Of a DNA stretch of 64,000 nt, positions 11,866 through 26,319 are shown piece after piece. The first letter of the stretch is position 1. The number at the start of each line of letters is the position of its first letter. Made by a program: the position numbers and the translations under genes. This stretch comes from Panulirus ornatus (lineage: Eukaryota > Arthropoda > Malacostraca > Decapoda > Palinuridae): assembly GCF_036320965.1 (NCBI RefSeq), contig NC_092239.1, positions 2,305,820 through 2,369,819 of the forward strand, read 5' to 3'. The notes under the pieces were generated by a model. The model made no database searches. It was not told where the DNA came from and worked only from the letters and a program-made list of their open reading frames with translations.

Positions 11866-12094
11866 CTTATTTCGTACTTTAACGTTAATATGAATTTTAA
11901 GAGGAGGTTTTCTTGCAGCGATGTAATCCTTATATGTGACCTCTAACTATATAACTACCACATCCATCTGTTATGCCTGAATTTCTGCTCTCGGGCATCT
12001 TGTAAGGGGCTTGGCAGCGGTCAAAGCCTAGTCTTATGTGCTGGAACACTGTATACAGTGGGAGTGTGAACGTCCTTAGAATTACGTTGCACAC

Positions 12095-12195
12095 CTGGAG
12101 AAGGTGTTCAGGTTTTTCAAATATTGGCTATAACTTAAGGTCGGCGGCCTTAATGACCCTGGCAGTTGACAGGCCTAAAGTCTAATTAACGAACA
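12095..12195 (-). repeat. Dispersed repeat family R2, copy 3 (reverse)
   Basis: On the minus strand it reads GACTTTAGGCCTGTCAACTG then CCAGGGTCATTAAGGCC, the closest match to the family consensus in this window. Confidence 0.8.
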
Positions 12196-12199
12196 CATT

Positions 12200-13144
12200 G
12201 ATATAATGAGAGAATTCCTTACCAAGGTCAGCAGAGACAGACACCCTGACACCGGTCCACAGTGCAGGATGATCAACTTCAGTTAGTTAGTTAGCTGACC
12301 TCCATCTTATGACCAGGATCAATACCGCATACAACGCCGAGGAGCCTATACCACACACACAAGCGCATCAACTACCCTAACCTTAGTCATCGGTGGTTCG
12401 TAGGGCAAATGATGATGCACTTTAACACACAGACTTGGAATATCGCCTCTTAATTTCCGTGGGTGACAAAATTACTGATCGACGCTGAAGACAAAAAAAA
12501 ATAATCAATTTGAGGTAGAAACTATCTTATGAAAAATATGAAATATACAGAAGAAATATTCTGCCTCAATATTTCGGGTAATTTGTTATCTTTATTCACA
12601 TACGATCCATCGACTGCTTACATACTTGCTCCAGAACACCTACAGACATCCTTGTCTTCACAGCCAAGGGCACATATCACCTCACTCAATTAATACATAC
12701 AAACAAAACTTGAATATGAATGTCCAGGTGTCGATGGTTGTGCTGCCCCCACTACTGTAAATGAGTCAAGCAACTCGCTCAAGACGAACCAACTGTCTGC
12801 TCACAAACCCTCTGGAAAGCAAGTGACCTTCGGTCCTGAAGAAAGTGACTAACCAAACACTCGATTCGCCGGGGAAGGCAGCTGCTGGACTGGTTTTTGA
12901 AGCACTCCCAGCAGGTGTCTCGCCTCGCTCAGCAGGTGAGCAGCGTATAGGCGGAGGTAATGAGTGAGGAGTGTGTGACGCCAGTGGCCGTGAGGAGGAG
13001 TGAGCAACACGTGCATAGGTTCAGCAAACACTTGCAGGAAAACAGACATCCTTGTAAGGCTGAGAGCGGCAGCCAGAGGCCTTGGTGGGACATCATGCTT
13101 CAACTGAGATAACAGACACATCTCTGCTCTCCCCCCCGCAACAG
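12200..13144. other. Non-coding or unassigned stretch
   Basis: Mostly plain sequence. A 90-codon minus-strand open frame at 12849-13121 has no recognisable domain. The right end carries a pyrimidine tract (13127-13144) that leads to the possible exon described next. Confidence 0.4.
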
Positions 13145-13444
13145 AAGCTGGCTAACACACAACGGCTAAAGGGGATGTTTCCTGAGCAACAAGAAGAGGA
13201 AGTCGTTGCTACGAAAATGAGATCACCTGAAGGGACATGGGAGTCGAGACTTGGTGTTGTATACAACGACGTCGTCACCCACCATAATCACTACCACCAC
13301 AACACCACCACAATCTTTACTACCACCACCGCCATCACCACCAGGGAGGAGTCTTCCACCGGCCCAGGTGCTCCTCCCACTAGTCCACCGCCTCCATCAG
13401 CCTCCCTCCCGCACGAGTATCCAGCCCTGAGGGATGAATTCTAA
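13145..13444 (+). CDS. Possible terminal exon of an unrecognised protein
   Basis: A very good 3' splice-site-like sequence (CTCTGCTCTCCCCCCCGCAACAG) ends at 13144 and is followed by an open frame of 99 codons to a TAA at 13442-13444. The peptide begins KLANTQRLKGMFPEQQEEE, passes through a His/Thr-rich low-complexity part and ends with a Pro-rich stretch and EYPALRDEF. I do not recognise it and found no upstream exon. The low complexity and lack of a family make chance a serious alternative. Confidence 0.2.
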   Translation, partial: KLANTQRLKGMFPEQQEEEVVATKMRSPEGTWESRLGVVYNDVVTHHNHYHHNTTTIFTTTTAITTREESSTGPGAPPTSPPPPSASLPHEYPALRDEF

Positions 13445-14141
13445 TCTGAGCTTAAACACGAGATTTAAAGATAGGTAAAAACAGTTGTCAGCCTGTGTGC
13501 CTCCGACAAGGACAAGACTTCTGAACGGTGGAAACTTGACTAACACCCAGCCATCCATTCACCTCTGACTGACGCTTACAGAACCCAAGCAGATGTTCCT
13601 GTACAATACGTGAGACAGGTACACACAGGCATCGACGCCTGCCAGACAATGGTTGATGCTTGAGAGCTCCTCACCAGGGAGAGACTCGGCGGAAACAGTC
13701 GAGGAAATTTTGGTACCAGGACAAGCAGGGTTAACTGTAAGGTGAAATGGACTAGGTGAGGACAGACACTGGGTGACGACAGGGTCTAATGAAGGGCAGG
13801 TACTGGGAGAGAGGTACCACGTGAGAACAAGTACAAGGGAAGCTGAGGAATCATTTGAAGACAGGTAACAGGCGAGAAGAGTTACCAGGTCAGAAGTACC
13901 AGGGAAGGACAATCATTACCAGGATAATAAGTCCCCCTGACTAAGCTGACCAGTGAACATTCATCAAAATCAGACAAAGTGAAACTTTCGTTTCTCATAG
14001 GCGACTAAAAAACAATCCCACAAAGCAGTCTCGTGTTTCGTCACGGAGGCGGCCACAATGCAAGATGAACTGGGCTCAGCCATGCATGTGTTGGTTCGAG
14101 AGTCCCTAAAGATACACATGAAACCACCTGCCCCCCACCAC

Positions 14142-14142
<1 letters not shown>

Positions 14143-14184
<42 letters not shown>
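14143..14184. repeat. (CA)n microsatellite
   Basis: CA run of about 42 bp. Confidence 0.95.
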
Positions 14185-14186
<2 letters not shown>

Positions 14187-16076
14187 GATCCTTTCCAGCA
14201 AGCTAAATGACAAGAGACACCTGCCCTTCAGGTGGTTCTCGACGACATACGCTTCGAGGAATTGTTACTCTGAATCCTTGAGCCCGACGGTACGATCTCT
14301 GAACATGACGATAAGACCATTATGTACGATAACCTCGCTTCTGATCTCACCCGCACGGATCAGGTCGTACTATCTTTCTTAAGGGTCGTACTGTCGTGCA
14401 TACAGGCAGTACCAACGCGCTCTAAAGTTTAAGGTTAAAACGTCATATTCTCAGGTCGTGGCCGAGAAGCCATGCCGGGAGGTCAAACCTGGGACGCAGC
14501 CACCACCGCCAGACCAAAAACTTGACTCGTCTTGTCCCCCCCACATGACAAAGCAGCCCCTGGTCCTCACTGGCAGTGTATCTGTCAAAACAATACAAGT
14601 TCTTTCTCTCGTCTGGTCAATATGAGGGACTCAGTCACATGAGAACTGAAGTGTGACTTGTTCTGCAGGTGTGTGGCCAGCACACACACTCACAAAAACG
14701 AGCGCCGGAGAAGAAGTTTCGCGCACCAAGATTTGTCTCTGTTTGGGAACCGAGGCAGTGAGTCGACACAAGCTTCGCTTGGCGACAAGCACGAATGAAT
14801 TCCTCATCCTGTGAACAAGTTCTGATAAATCAAATATCCTCATGTTACTCTGTGATCTGCTCTTCCTTACAAGGACGTGTGGGAATGAGTGAATTTAAAA
14901 GTAAAGCATGTAAAATAAATTAGTTTATTAATTCGTTGCGATTGTCTTACATTCTTCAACGATAAAGTGTGAGGCTTCGAGTCCCACTAGGATGTAAGAG
15001 CTTCGGAGAGTTGTAAAATCTGCGAGCTGTACCGTTCGTGTGGTGTGGGCTGGTTCCCTCCTTCACGAGCGTCATTCCCTCAGCATAGAAGGATGTGTGT
15101 GTCACATTACTCGCCAGTATCCTATGACCACAGGTCCTCAGCACCCGTCTGACCATCACAGGTGCCTCATGAATGTACCCTCCTCAAGCTGGGTCAGGCC
15201 AAACATCACCCCTCAAATTATCTCAGAAAAGATCAGCAATCAAGCAAAAAATATTCCTCCATTTCTCAATAACTCTCTGACCTTGTTGGTTCTCTTTCTA
15301 ACAGAAAATCGCATCCTGACCGCTGTTGTCAGAGGTTAAGGTCAGGCCAGCATCTGTGGCGGACCACAAGGCAACAGATGGCATCCTTTCTGATTCAGTC
15401 ATAATGACTCGCTCACTCCTCTAGGCAACAGATGCATACACCCGCTTTGGGTGCTCAAGGAATATCAATAAAAGGAAATTGAAACTGATGTTGACCAACT
15501 TTGCCACAGGTCAAACTAACATTTCAGATTAACCAGGACTCAGGAATCAGTGGTAGATAAGAGTACAATGGCTCTTACAGACCTGGCGCCCTTAGTGTTG
15601 ACATTCACTGACTTGTGCATTATATTCCTCTTGCATGATATGTAACGATTACGATTCAGTTAATCCTCGAACAACAAGTTGATGGATACTTTACTAGATC
15701 TTCCGTGAGGTAGGCAAGCAGTATCTGGCACGACTTACAACCCCGGGAACACGCTGTACACAACATAGACAACCTCAACTCTCGCAGCTCATCCATGGCC
15801 AGGCGGGCGGCTCACTGCTCCTCCACCCGCGCCATCCAGCACCCTCCTCCGCCGACTCCTCCTCCTGTCACAACGCCCAACACTTCCTCAGCACTACCAC
15901 CAAAACAGAACAAGTTCTACGAGTCTGACAAGCACCTCTCGTGCCACCACCCTGACCACCACTACCACCACTACAACCCCGCCTCCCCACAACACTTTGT
16001 TGTAACTCGCTTCGTCATCACCAACAGACGGCTACCATGGACCAACTTTTCCTCAATCCATCTAACTCGACTCTTC

Positions 16077-16078
<2 letters not shown>
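14185..16078. other. Non-coding stretch
   Basis: No supported gene. A His/Pro-rich open frame beginning near 15795 runs into the next microsatellite and is compositional. Confidence 0.5.

Positions 16079-16138
<60 letters not shown>
16079..16138. repeat. (TA)n microsatellite
   Basis: Pure TA run of about 60 bp. Confidence 0.96.
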
Positions 16139-16141
<3 letters not shown>

Positions 16142-16867
16142 GCCAGGTAGTTTTAGTCAAATTCATCGAGATATCTCCTCCAAATCTGACAGTTTTCAAT
16201 ACGTGGGCAGCGACAAAAACCGGTTTGCGTCAGCGTATAATACTCTCCTCCAGGAACTATCTTCCAGTGTGGGAACCAGCCACCCTCCCTGATGTAGAAC
16301 GCAAGTCCGACGTTTCTACTTTATATCTCGAAAAGTAAGAAAGGAAATATTTAAGGATTAAGGATGTATGCAAATTACATCTTTTACAATTTCAGACTCG
16401 AAGGATTGGTCATTCTTCTTATGTAAGGTGCATGAAGACGTCTATGTGTGAAGATGTTCACAAATATCTCATAGCAGCGTCAAAAATATTTCTATAACTA
16501 TGACATAAAGAGTATCATACGCACGTTTCATCTACCATTACCTTCACTTTTCATCTTCTTGTATAACAGTTTATCTGTAGACATCAAACCATAGGAATAT
16601 AATGGTTATTTCCCAAATCATACAAACAACACTATGGTTCTTTTCTTTCCTTCAATGACATCATCTGCCAGCTTCCTGAATTCCCATTTCTGTAATTTTT
16701 TTTCTTTTTTTTTTTTTGTATGTGTTCCACCCATCCAGTGCAGGTTGTGTTTTATGTCATACTGATCCAGTGAAATATTTTACCTTTAGGAATTATGACT
16801 AATTTAGAATTAATCTCAAATGTGACCAGATTTTTGGGGACTTTTGTTTGAACAATGGTACGGTGAT

Positions 16868-17884
<1,017 letters not shown>

Positions 17885-18005
17885 TCCCTCTGGAAAATAA
17901 TACAGAAGGAAAGGATTTCCAGCCCCAGCTCCTAACCCTTTTATCAATCGCCTTCTACGACACGCAGGAGATAAGTGGGTAGTGTTCTTTCTCCCCTATC
18001 CCCAG
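17885..18005 (+). repeat. Dispersed repeat family R1, fragment
   Basis: Reads AGGATTTCCAGCCCCAGCTC, CGCCTTCTACGACACGCAGG and TTTCTCCCCTATCCCCAGGG, matching in reverse the blocks at 47815-47905. The GCGAGGTAGCG half is absent. Confidence 0.8.
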
Positions 18006-18009
18006 GGAG

Positions 18010-18235
18010 GAAGTGTTTCTTGTGTTGTATGACCAGGTAGTGTTCCATAATATGGTGGTGATGTCCCCTGGTACGGTGCGGCTTAGTGGTGGTCCCTCCT
18101 TGTACTGTACGACTAGGAGGTAGTGCCCCTAGTATTGCACAGCCAGGAGGTAGTGCCCTGTAGTGTTGTTGGTGGTACCTCCTAGTACCATACGACCAGG
18201 TGGTGGTGCCACCTAGTACCCCACCTGGTCTGAGT
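18010..18235. repeat. Degenerate GGTAGTG-type minisatellite
   Basis: Diverged tandem units of roughly 35-45 bp built around GACCAGGTGGTGGTGCC, CCTAGTAC and TACGAC variants. Confidence 0.55.
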
Positions 18236-18714
18236 CCTCTGGATGAGCGGAAGCCATTCGAACCACAACGAAGACCAGGAGGCGACCTGGGCCAGTTGAT
18301 CAACGACGCTGGACGCTATGATGATGACTGCTGCACTGATCATCGTAAAAACCATTCTGCTTCATCGTACTTTATCTATCAATAAAGTCTATCTTATCTA
18401 TTAATACAAAATGTACGACATGAACATACCAGTTTTACGAGGGCTTATGCACTATTCCAAAATTATAACAAGTTCCAGAAAAATGAGCCTCTGTTCACAA
18501 ATATCGAAATCAGTTTTTATGTTTTGATTTATACTGTGGCAATAATTCTCTCCTTCCTCTGGTGCTGGCGGTCAAATATCCAATTAGGAGACAAAAAAAA
18601 AAAAAAAAAACGAATTCTGACAAGTCTTTGGTAAAGTTGTACTTTTTCCTAACCTTCATTACCGAGGGTTACGGTTGTAACCATTTCTTTTGACTATTAG
18701 TTCCTAAGAGTCAG
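18236..18714. other. Non-coding stretch
   Basis: No gene; contains an A homopolymer near 18593-18610. Confidence 0.5.
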
Positions 18715-19110
18715 TTGTCATGACGTCACTTTCCTAGCATTGCGTCCTCCGCCGAGATGACACAAATGTAAACTAGAGACTATTATAAACACGTTAGCGC
18801 GACGTCGCTTCCCTTCCCCTAGCAACCGCGTCCGCCGCCATGTTGAGAAAGACGTCAACAAACCAGTGTGCACTACGCAGCAGCGCTGGACGTACCAGAT
18901 CCCTGAGTTTTCTTCTCTGATACATACACACAGTAGCAGTTCTACGCCACGGGCGAATCAGCGTTGCGTGCATTGGTCAATCCGGCGTCGCTGTCAGCAT
19001 CTGAGTCATGTGTCATTTTCGCCATCATAGTTAGTGAGGAAGCAGAACTTTGCGAGCGATAAACGTAGGTCTGGTGAGTGTGTGGACCGAGTATATACAT
19101 ACTCGACGAC
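18715..19110 (+). promoter_or_regulatory. CpG-richer promoter-like stretch (tentative)
   Basis: This block stands out from its AT-rich surroundings by CpG density and known promoter-type words: CATGACGTCAC (CRE-like), CCTAGCAACCG, CCGCCGCCATG and CATTGGTCAATC (CCAAT-box-like). An ATG in good context near 18840 opens only 26 codons, and a GTGAGTG donor-like site lies near 19074. It could be the promoter and non-coding first exon of a gene whose body is elsewhere. No product can be named. Confidence 0.2.
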
Positions 19111-19346
19111 CGCGCGGAGGTGGAATTTCTGTAAATATAAGGGAATGATGACACGTAATATTCTCCTGATCACTAACTTTGGAATCTTAAAGTATGATTG
19201 GTTAATCATGCATGAAGTTGAGCAACTTGCTTAAGCAACTCTGGCTGGGGTAGTGGGTGGGTGTGGTAAGTCCTGTGCTCATGTCCTCACCTTTTTCCCA
19301 TCTGGTCACCGCGCTTGGCCAGGGCCGTGTTCGCGTCCACCACTTC

Positions 19347-19349
<3 letters not shown>

Positions 19350-19411
<62 letters not shown>
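19350..19411. repeat. (GA)n microsatellite
   Basis: GA run of about 62 bp followed by CACACACG. Confidence 0.96.
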
Positions 19412-19413
<2 letters not shown>

Positions 19414-20468
19414 ACACGAAGAGCTGTATTCTGGCTGAGTTGTCAACACTGGTAAACAACATGGCTTCCACCCCTGGTAAAAGATGTCGTCAAGCGTGGT
19501 ACTGGAAATTTCAGAATCTCTGATCCTCTTAGCCTAAGTCTTTGGTTTCTATGTATTCTTCCTTCGCTCTTCCTTCATCCGTCTATAATCTCACGTCCGT
19601 ATTTCTCTCCAGTCTGTCCACTTGCGGTTGGTGACGGATGATCCTCAGCGTCCTTCAGAGTTAGTAATCATCCTGTTCAATTCCCTCCTGCAGCCTACAC
19701 TCTTCCTCTTCTATACCATATTGTCTCTAACCCAGTAACTCTCCTCATACCTGTGTGGTGACAGTTCTTGAGTCTTCTTTCAACGACCCTCCTCGCCTGG
19801 TCGTTGTATTTGGACCAATCCTCTTACTGAGGCCTTCTACCGTATCGCTCACCCTACTGGACATTACCACAGCAGGCAGCTTCACTGTCTCTCAGAACCA
19901 CTTACGTTTTGTGTCTTTCTCGTGATTTCCTGTGAAAATTCTCGTGTTCAATGCTTTTCTTCCGTCAGTATAATGAGCATGGATTTGGCTATTAATCTCT
20001 ATTGCCCAGGGGTCGCAGCACCTTGCTCAGGGGTCAAGAGGTCAGACTTTTTTTTCAGGTCACGAGAGCCAGCTCGCGCTAACCAAGCAAGTGCGGTATC
20101 TGAACACAGTGTCAACTCTGGACCACAAACACTTCCCACCATAAATCAAACATCATATACAATCTATTTTCCCTAATAGATAATCTATTTACCCTAATGT
20201 AGAGCAGAATGCTCGTTTCTCAACGGCTGGAGAGGCTGCGCGTATGGAGTGCGTGCCAGGGGCTTCAGAGAGGATAGAGTCATGCCTCTTGCTCAACTCC
20301 GGCGACTAACCACTGGAAATAATGTTTATTTCATGGAGTGAGGGTAGCGAGTGGGTGGGTGGGTGACTGGAGGGTGGTGCAAGCATTAGCAATGGGCCGG
20401 CTGACCGGGTAGGTAGGAGGAAACTGCCACGAATAGCTGAGAAATACCATCATCCCTACTGACTCATT
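19412..20468. other. Non-coding stretch
   Basis: Pyrimidine-rich plain sequence (19550-19900) with no supported coding region. Confidence 0.5.
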
Positions 20469-20483
20469 CACACACACACACAG

Positions 20484-20512
<29 letters not shown>
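20469..20512. repeat. (CA)n microsatellite
   Basis: CA run with one CAGACA interruption. Confidence 0.93.
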
Positions 20513-20514
<2 letters not shown>

Positions 20515-21139
20515 CAAGAGTACGGGTAAGAGTTTGATGACAACCTTGATCAAGTGTCATAACCAGTATGACAAAGTCGACAGTAAACATTTCTTCGAAA
20601 TATGCAAAGTCGATTAACCAGAAGCAATAACAAGAAACTTAAAAATATTCTTTCATAAAATTAGATATACTTTTATGTGTATATGAATGGATCAAGTGAT
20701 GAAATTATAAATACTGACAAGATATACATAAAGTTGTATGATAGATAAGAAACTGAAGGGGACCCCATGAGTGTAGAACTCCCTCTTTCAGTACAGTACA
20801 AATAGGTAATCATATATATGATTATACATATGATGTCAAACACAGAGACGCACATCACATGCAATCAAATACACAAACGCACACGAGTACACAACTAGAC
20901 GTTCTACATTGGCTTCGGGGCCTTACTTCCTGATTCAGTACGAGCATTGAGATGATGATTCAAGCAAGCACATATCAACACTACACAAGCCGTAGCTGCT
21001 CACCACACACACACTCCTACACGTCTCACGACTGGTATACGAAACAATAACATAAACAAGTCAATTGGTTTGGCTACGTGTGTGACTGGAATCAGAGAGA
21101 TAGGTGAATTCACGGTCTTAAGAATCGTTTGAATGATGA

Positions 21140-21142
<3 letters not shown>
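20513..21142. other. Non-coding stretch
   Basis: No gene or element recognised. Confidence 0.5.

Positions 21143-21176
<34 letters not shown>
21143..21176. repeat. (GT)n microsatellite
   Basis: GT run of about 34 bp. Confidence 0.93.
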
Positions 21177-21179
<3 letters not shown>

Positions 21180-21344
21180 CGCTTGTATATGTGCATGTGT
21201 GTATGCATTTATGTATTACTGTATGCTTCTAAGGGTATTTATGTATGTGGCGTGTCTTTATGCAAGAAAATGTTGAACTTACTAGCATATGTGTTCTTAC
21301 ATTTAGACATATGTATGTATATACATCACAACCCACATGTTCGT

Positions 21345-21460
21345 TGTTATTTAGGCTTTTCACGTATCAACTTCGTGGGTCATTAAAGACAACGTAATTC
21401 AACTATCAGTCAAGGAATACTGAACACCGCCTTCAAGTTTTAAACATATGTAAGACCATG
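21345..21460 (+). repeat. Dispersed repeat family R2, copy 4 (diverged)
   Basis: Weak copy: TTATTTAGGCTTTTCACG, then GTGGGTCATTAAAGACAACG in the place of the core. Confidence 0.5.
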
Positions 21461-22464
21461 ATACTCTTGTAGTCCACGGTTCCATGCTGGCTGGAATACG
21501 GTTACCAAAATCTTGATCGACCGGTGAATGGAGGGAAAGGTTTGAAGAAATTTAGGAGAGCTTTACTTGAAGAGCTCTTTCGAGGCGGTGAAGACAAAGA
21601 TGGTTAAGGAGAAGGCAAGTCCCAAGGATTGATACAAATATTCAAATGATCCATAAATTTTCATGTGAATATTCTCTTACAAAGCATCGAGCTAGGTAGG
21701 ACACGGGAGTGTGATTCCACAGCCAAATTTCTTCCAAACATCTAATGTTATTTTCAAAGTCGGAGCAACAAGAAAAAAAAGTTTATTATCAATATGAAGT
21801 CTTTTGACATTATGAATACCATAGACTTTTGATTTACATAGAGCAATTGCTTTGGATGCTAATTAAAAATCATCTTGATATGAGTTCTTTGCAAGACCAA
21901 GCTCAACATTTTCGCGTATATCCTCTATTATTTACATGTGACTTTAGAAATTAACAATGCATTTGTTTATACAATGCCATAAAACTTTCATATCTCAAAA
22001 CCTCCGTGATGAGTGAACGCACAGCACAGCGATGCGAGTAATATTTCTTATTTTTTATGACTTTCATGGTTTACATAATTACCTGATGACCTTACCGCGT
22101 TTATCATAGCTTTCTAGTAACAAATTCAACGGGTAAACAGACTATGAACCACAACAATATCCCCGAACCACTGTTGTATTCCCAATTAGCTGCTTTTCAA
22201 AACTCACATTTTGAACACAATGTATCGTGAATTAAGTTATGGAAGTGCATCATTATATTCTCCCCTTTGTGGTTTCTGTTTCTGCTTAAGTTCTGGGCTG
22301 AGCCACACAGCTGAGCACCAAGAGGTAGCAGGGTCGTGAGAGGAACATTTAGCCAGATCACTGCAGGAGTTGCATCGTAACGTCCACCAAACTTGCTCAG
22401 CTCGGGGCCGCCACGCGCCATCACCACCCCCTCCAACCGATCCCGTCCCACCAGCCACGTCCAC
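21461..22464. other. Non-coding stretch
   Basis: AT-rich; nothing recognised. Confidence 0.5.
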
Positions 22465-22572
22465 ACTCCCGGCCCACAGGACAGCCACGCCCACACCCCA
22501 GGCTCACGGGACAGCCATGCCCACACCCATGACATGAGGGACAGCCACGCCCACACCCCTGGCAAGAGGATA
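22465..22572. repeat. Short minisatellite of about 30-36 bp units
   Basis: Three to four imperfect units sharing GGACAGCCACGCCCACACCC. Open frames on both strands across it (HTPG..DSHAH type, and WAWLS type) are produced by the repeat. Confidence 0.75.
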
Positions 22573-25500
22573 GCCGCGTCAACACTGGCTAACATAACTA
22601 CTCCGTGAGGACGTCGCTGGTCGGCCCACAAAGTTCCTCGTTGTCACAGTCTGGAAGCGATGTTCTGCAGTTATATACGGTTTGGTCCAGGACAAACTGA
22701 CCTTATCACATGAGGCATCACGAAAGTCAATCACACTACCATTACCTCCAGAGTCTACTGGCTCAAGACCTACGTGGCGAGGGAGGCCTGAATTAAGATC
22801 CACAAATATTCCCACACACCTTTGAGCCGCAAAGGACCCAATTCTTCTCGCCATTGTAAACATTCAACACCAGATGGCCACGAAACCATACACACATACA
22901 CATACTCGGTAAAGAGATGATATTCATCAAAAATGTTCATAAAAAAAAAGGCCAGGTTGGATTACCGGAAAATGTTAATCGGGCCATATGTAAAATTTCA
23001 AAAGACAAATCGACTTATTGTTTGGTACTAAAACATCCACAAAAGAGAAAAAAAATATTTGACAACGAACACATTCCCCAAAATGATAACATTAATACCA
23101 GTCAGTAAATACCTTAATGGATGATCTTGTAATCAATGGCCATAATGGTTTCCGCTCAGCACCTTCTCTTCCTTGCACAAAGAATTCTTGCCTCCACTTA
23201 TCTAATCAAGGTCAGTATATGTCCAGAATTATCCATTTTGTTCCGTTTTGAATATATATAACACACCGGCCACCAGTAAAACGTATCAACACTTCTACAA
23301 AAACCACTACGATGCGCACAGTAGGGCTGGGTCGGGTATAACATTATAACACTCAAGTAAACATATGACAAATAATTACTTATAGTCAAGTAAGCAAATG
23401 ACTAAGAGTTTCGTCCTAGAACTCCATTAATTGTTACCTTCACGGAGAGTACATGAATAAAACATATCACATTATAACAAGGAATGTCAGCTTGAATGAT
23501 CACATGACCACACCCTCCCCCGTCTGTGGCGGCCAGATGACTGACCTGCCATGGTTTGGTTACCTCTGGTTTGTTGTGGTGAGGGCAATATAATGTCTAA
23601 AAACACGTAACTACTGCTTTAAATATGGCGCGATTGAATGCCATTAGGGTGAAAATCATACAGTTTTCCAACCGAAAATAAACAATTGCTCCGACGGAGG
23701 ACCAGAGCTATGTAATTTGTATCGTTCAACTCATCTTTTTTCATTCAAAAACATATTACTTTGAATAGAGATATCTCATAGATATGAAATATTCTAGATG
23801 ATATGAAACAAGTTGACAGCTATTACGAACGAGTCATTTAAAGATGTTTACATTGTGTCGTTGACCAAGGAGGTAAACATAGAGAATACGTATATAACAA
23901 TTCATTGCTTCTGTATTGATGAAGATTTTTATGCTTTTGTGTCTTTACGATGATAAAAGACTAGAGGGAGTATGTTCAAGTAATAACATTCACGAATTCA
24001 TTATTGAAGCCAATATTCTTATGAAATATGCGTAATGTTGAGGGACATTGTCCAGCCAAACTCTCAACTACGCGCTATTCACATCGTTCAAATAGACAAT
24101 ACTTACCTTAGAATAGACATAGATATTTGAAACTTACCATATATAAAGTAAATATTTTGGAACTTGCTGGGTAGTTTGAAAAACTTTTATCATTCTGTCT
24201 TACGTTATATACAGTATATATTCTTATATTTCACCACCAATTACTTGAGTTTCTGATGATTCTCTTGATATATGAAACGTTGCATCTTGCATTAGCTGAA
24301 TGTAATAATTTCAAAATGAAAAATAGGCATTGGTGTCAGTACTGCGATTCTACGGTTAATAATGATTTTAACTTAACTTTCTCCTCTCTGTACCGGACCC
24401 CAAGCATAATGTGACATAGCCAGAAGCCACAGAGAAGACAGGTGCGGGTAGAGAGTAGCAGACCTTCCTCATGGCAGGTCTACTCAACACACCAGATCAT
24501 CGTCAACTATCCATCAAGATATCACTAATCACTATAATCTCCTCAAACTACAGCATTCACTAAATTGGATGATCACATACGGTAATCCTAGATGACTCTC
24601 GAAGATGCTGATAAGGTAAAACTCCTTCGGTAATAATCACTTCTCCGCATCCTCGAGCTGCTCATGAAGTGAAGGATTCTTATCCACGTATCCTACATCA
24701 GGAGTGCTGCTTCCTTCACGTACTGCCTCGCGCCATCAGTGCCTCGCCAAGCCTTCATTACAGATTGTTACTCATCCCGACGCAATAAGTGCAAGACACT
24801 TCGCTATAATTCATGACGAGATTGAATTTACTTTATTTTTTCGTTTTCTTTGAAACGAGAAAGCCACGTTGGCCTTCATTAAGGATCCAGCGGTCGCGTT
24901 TGAGGTTTCAAGTATAAGAAAACTATCTATAATATCATCAATTATCATATAAATGAGAGAAAACAAGAAGGATATAATCAACAATTTTATTAATACTTAA
25001 CCTCCAGTAAGTTTATCAGTTCCATATTTACAAAATCAATAAATAACCAGACAAGACGACCCCGACTTCACCACCATCACATCTCCACTCGGGATAACCT
25101 TCCACATTATCAACACATAATGGTAGACACAGTCAGTCTCCCATCACCTTTACTATCACTTACTCTTATATTCAACACACCAACAATGTTACATAAAGAT
25201 TAAGTAAGAAATCAGAGCGAGGAAATCCACTATTAGGTTCGGGACTAACTAGAATCATTTGTCTGATGTAAGACCCTCCCTCCTGCAGCCTAGTCTTACA
25301 CGTTTTAGATTAGATAGATCAATACTTCCTATTCTTATAGATCGGGTGTCCAATCGGTACGAAATCTAGCTGAAAATTCTTCCACTCTGGGTAACAGTTC
25401 ATTGTTTGAAGAATGTTAATCCAGGGTTAACTTGTATCAACGTTTACATCTTATAATAAAATTATTTAGCTCTTTACTCAGATTATCTGAGCAGGTATAT

Positions 25501-26319
25501 GTTCTCCGACCTTATCTGGGTACATTCGAGAAAAAATGAAGATAACTTAAATCTAATGAACGATCAACAGATTTGCTGACCATATGTGGTGGCGGAGGTG
25601 ATGAAGGGTTAGTACAAATGGTAATGATCAAGAGTTGGGAAAGCAGAAGGTTTCCTTGCGGCAAAACGACTCGAATTAGTGAACCAATGTTGATATGTTG
25701 ATCTGAAGCTAATTAATGTCCATGCTACTTTTTTTTTTTTCTTCCTATAGATAACTAATAAACGGCCAATAGATGCGAGAGTATTCTGTGAAATATGCCA
25801 AAAGCAGAAAAGAGTTTTGAATGTTGCACAGACTTGGATATGATTCTCCACATTGTCAGAGCTCCAGCGAAGACGAGAAATTGTTCTCATAAAGTAAGCT
25901 ATGAGGGGCAGTTAAGCACAGTATTTCGACAACACTAGAGTTAAAAGATGAGGTTAACGGTAAATCTCTCAAGGTAAATCTAACACAATGAGTGTGTGCG
26001 AGGCTAGTGTAAGTCTCTGGTGCCTGCTTGCCAAACTTCATGATGAGTTACCAGGCGTCCCCTCATGCACTCCGTGCTAGGATGACACTGTGTCTGACAG
26101 AGGATGAAGAGCTTGGCTGCGATGATAACAATAGATATTGGTGTTTGTCAATATCTTTCGCAGTATGTCCCGCGTAAACGGTACGGTCTCTGGCTTCTCA
26201 AACTATCAACGATCGTTTCCAGTCCGTATGAGAATGATGACTTTTGGAGTGTGTTCTTTAACGCGATTGTGTTCCGAATGACAACACCTTCACCAAAGGT
26301 GACTTTTCACTTTCGGAGT
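22573..26319. other. Non-coding stretch
   Basis: Long AT-rich interval. I see no domain-bearing frame, tandem array or recognisable element. A minus-strand 94-codon frame at 22579-22863 has non-repetitive composition but no identifiable family. Confidence 0.45.

Noticed and set aside
12849..13121. 90-codon minus-strand open frame
   Set aside because: Non-repetitive and free of stops, but with no recognisable motif, no clear splice sites and no neighbour in frame; not distinguishable from chance.
22197..22863. Two overlapping minus-strand open frames
   Set aside because: One is largely the WAWLS translation of a minisatellite. The other (22579-22863) has mixed composition but no family and no splice context.
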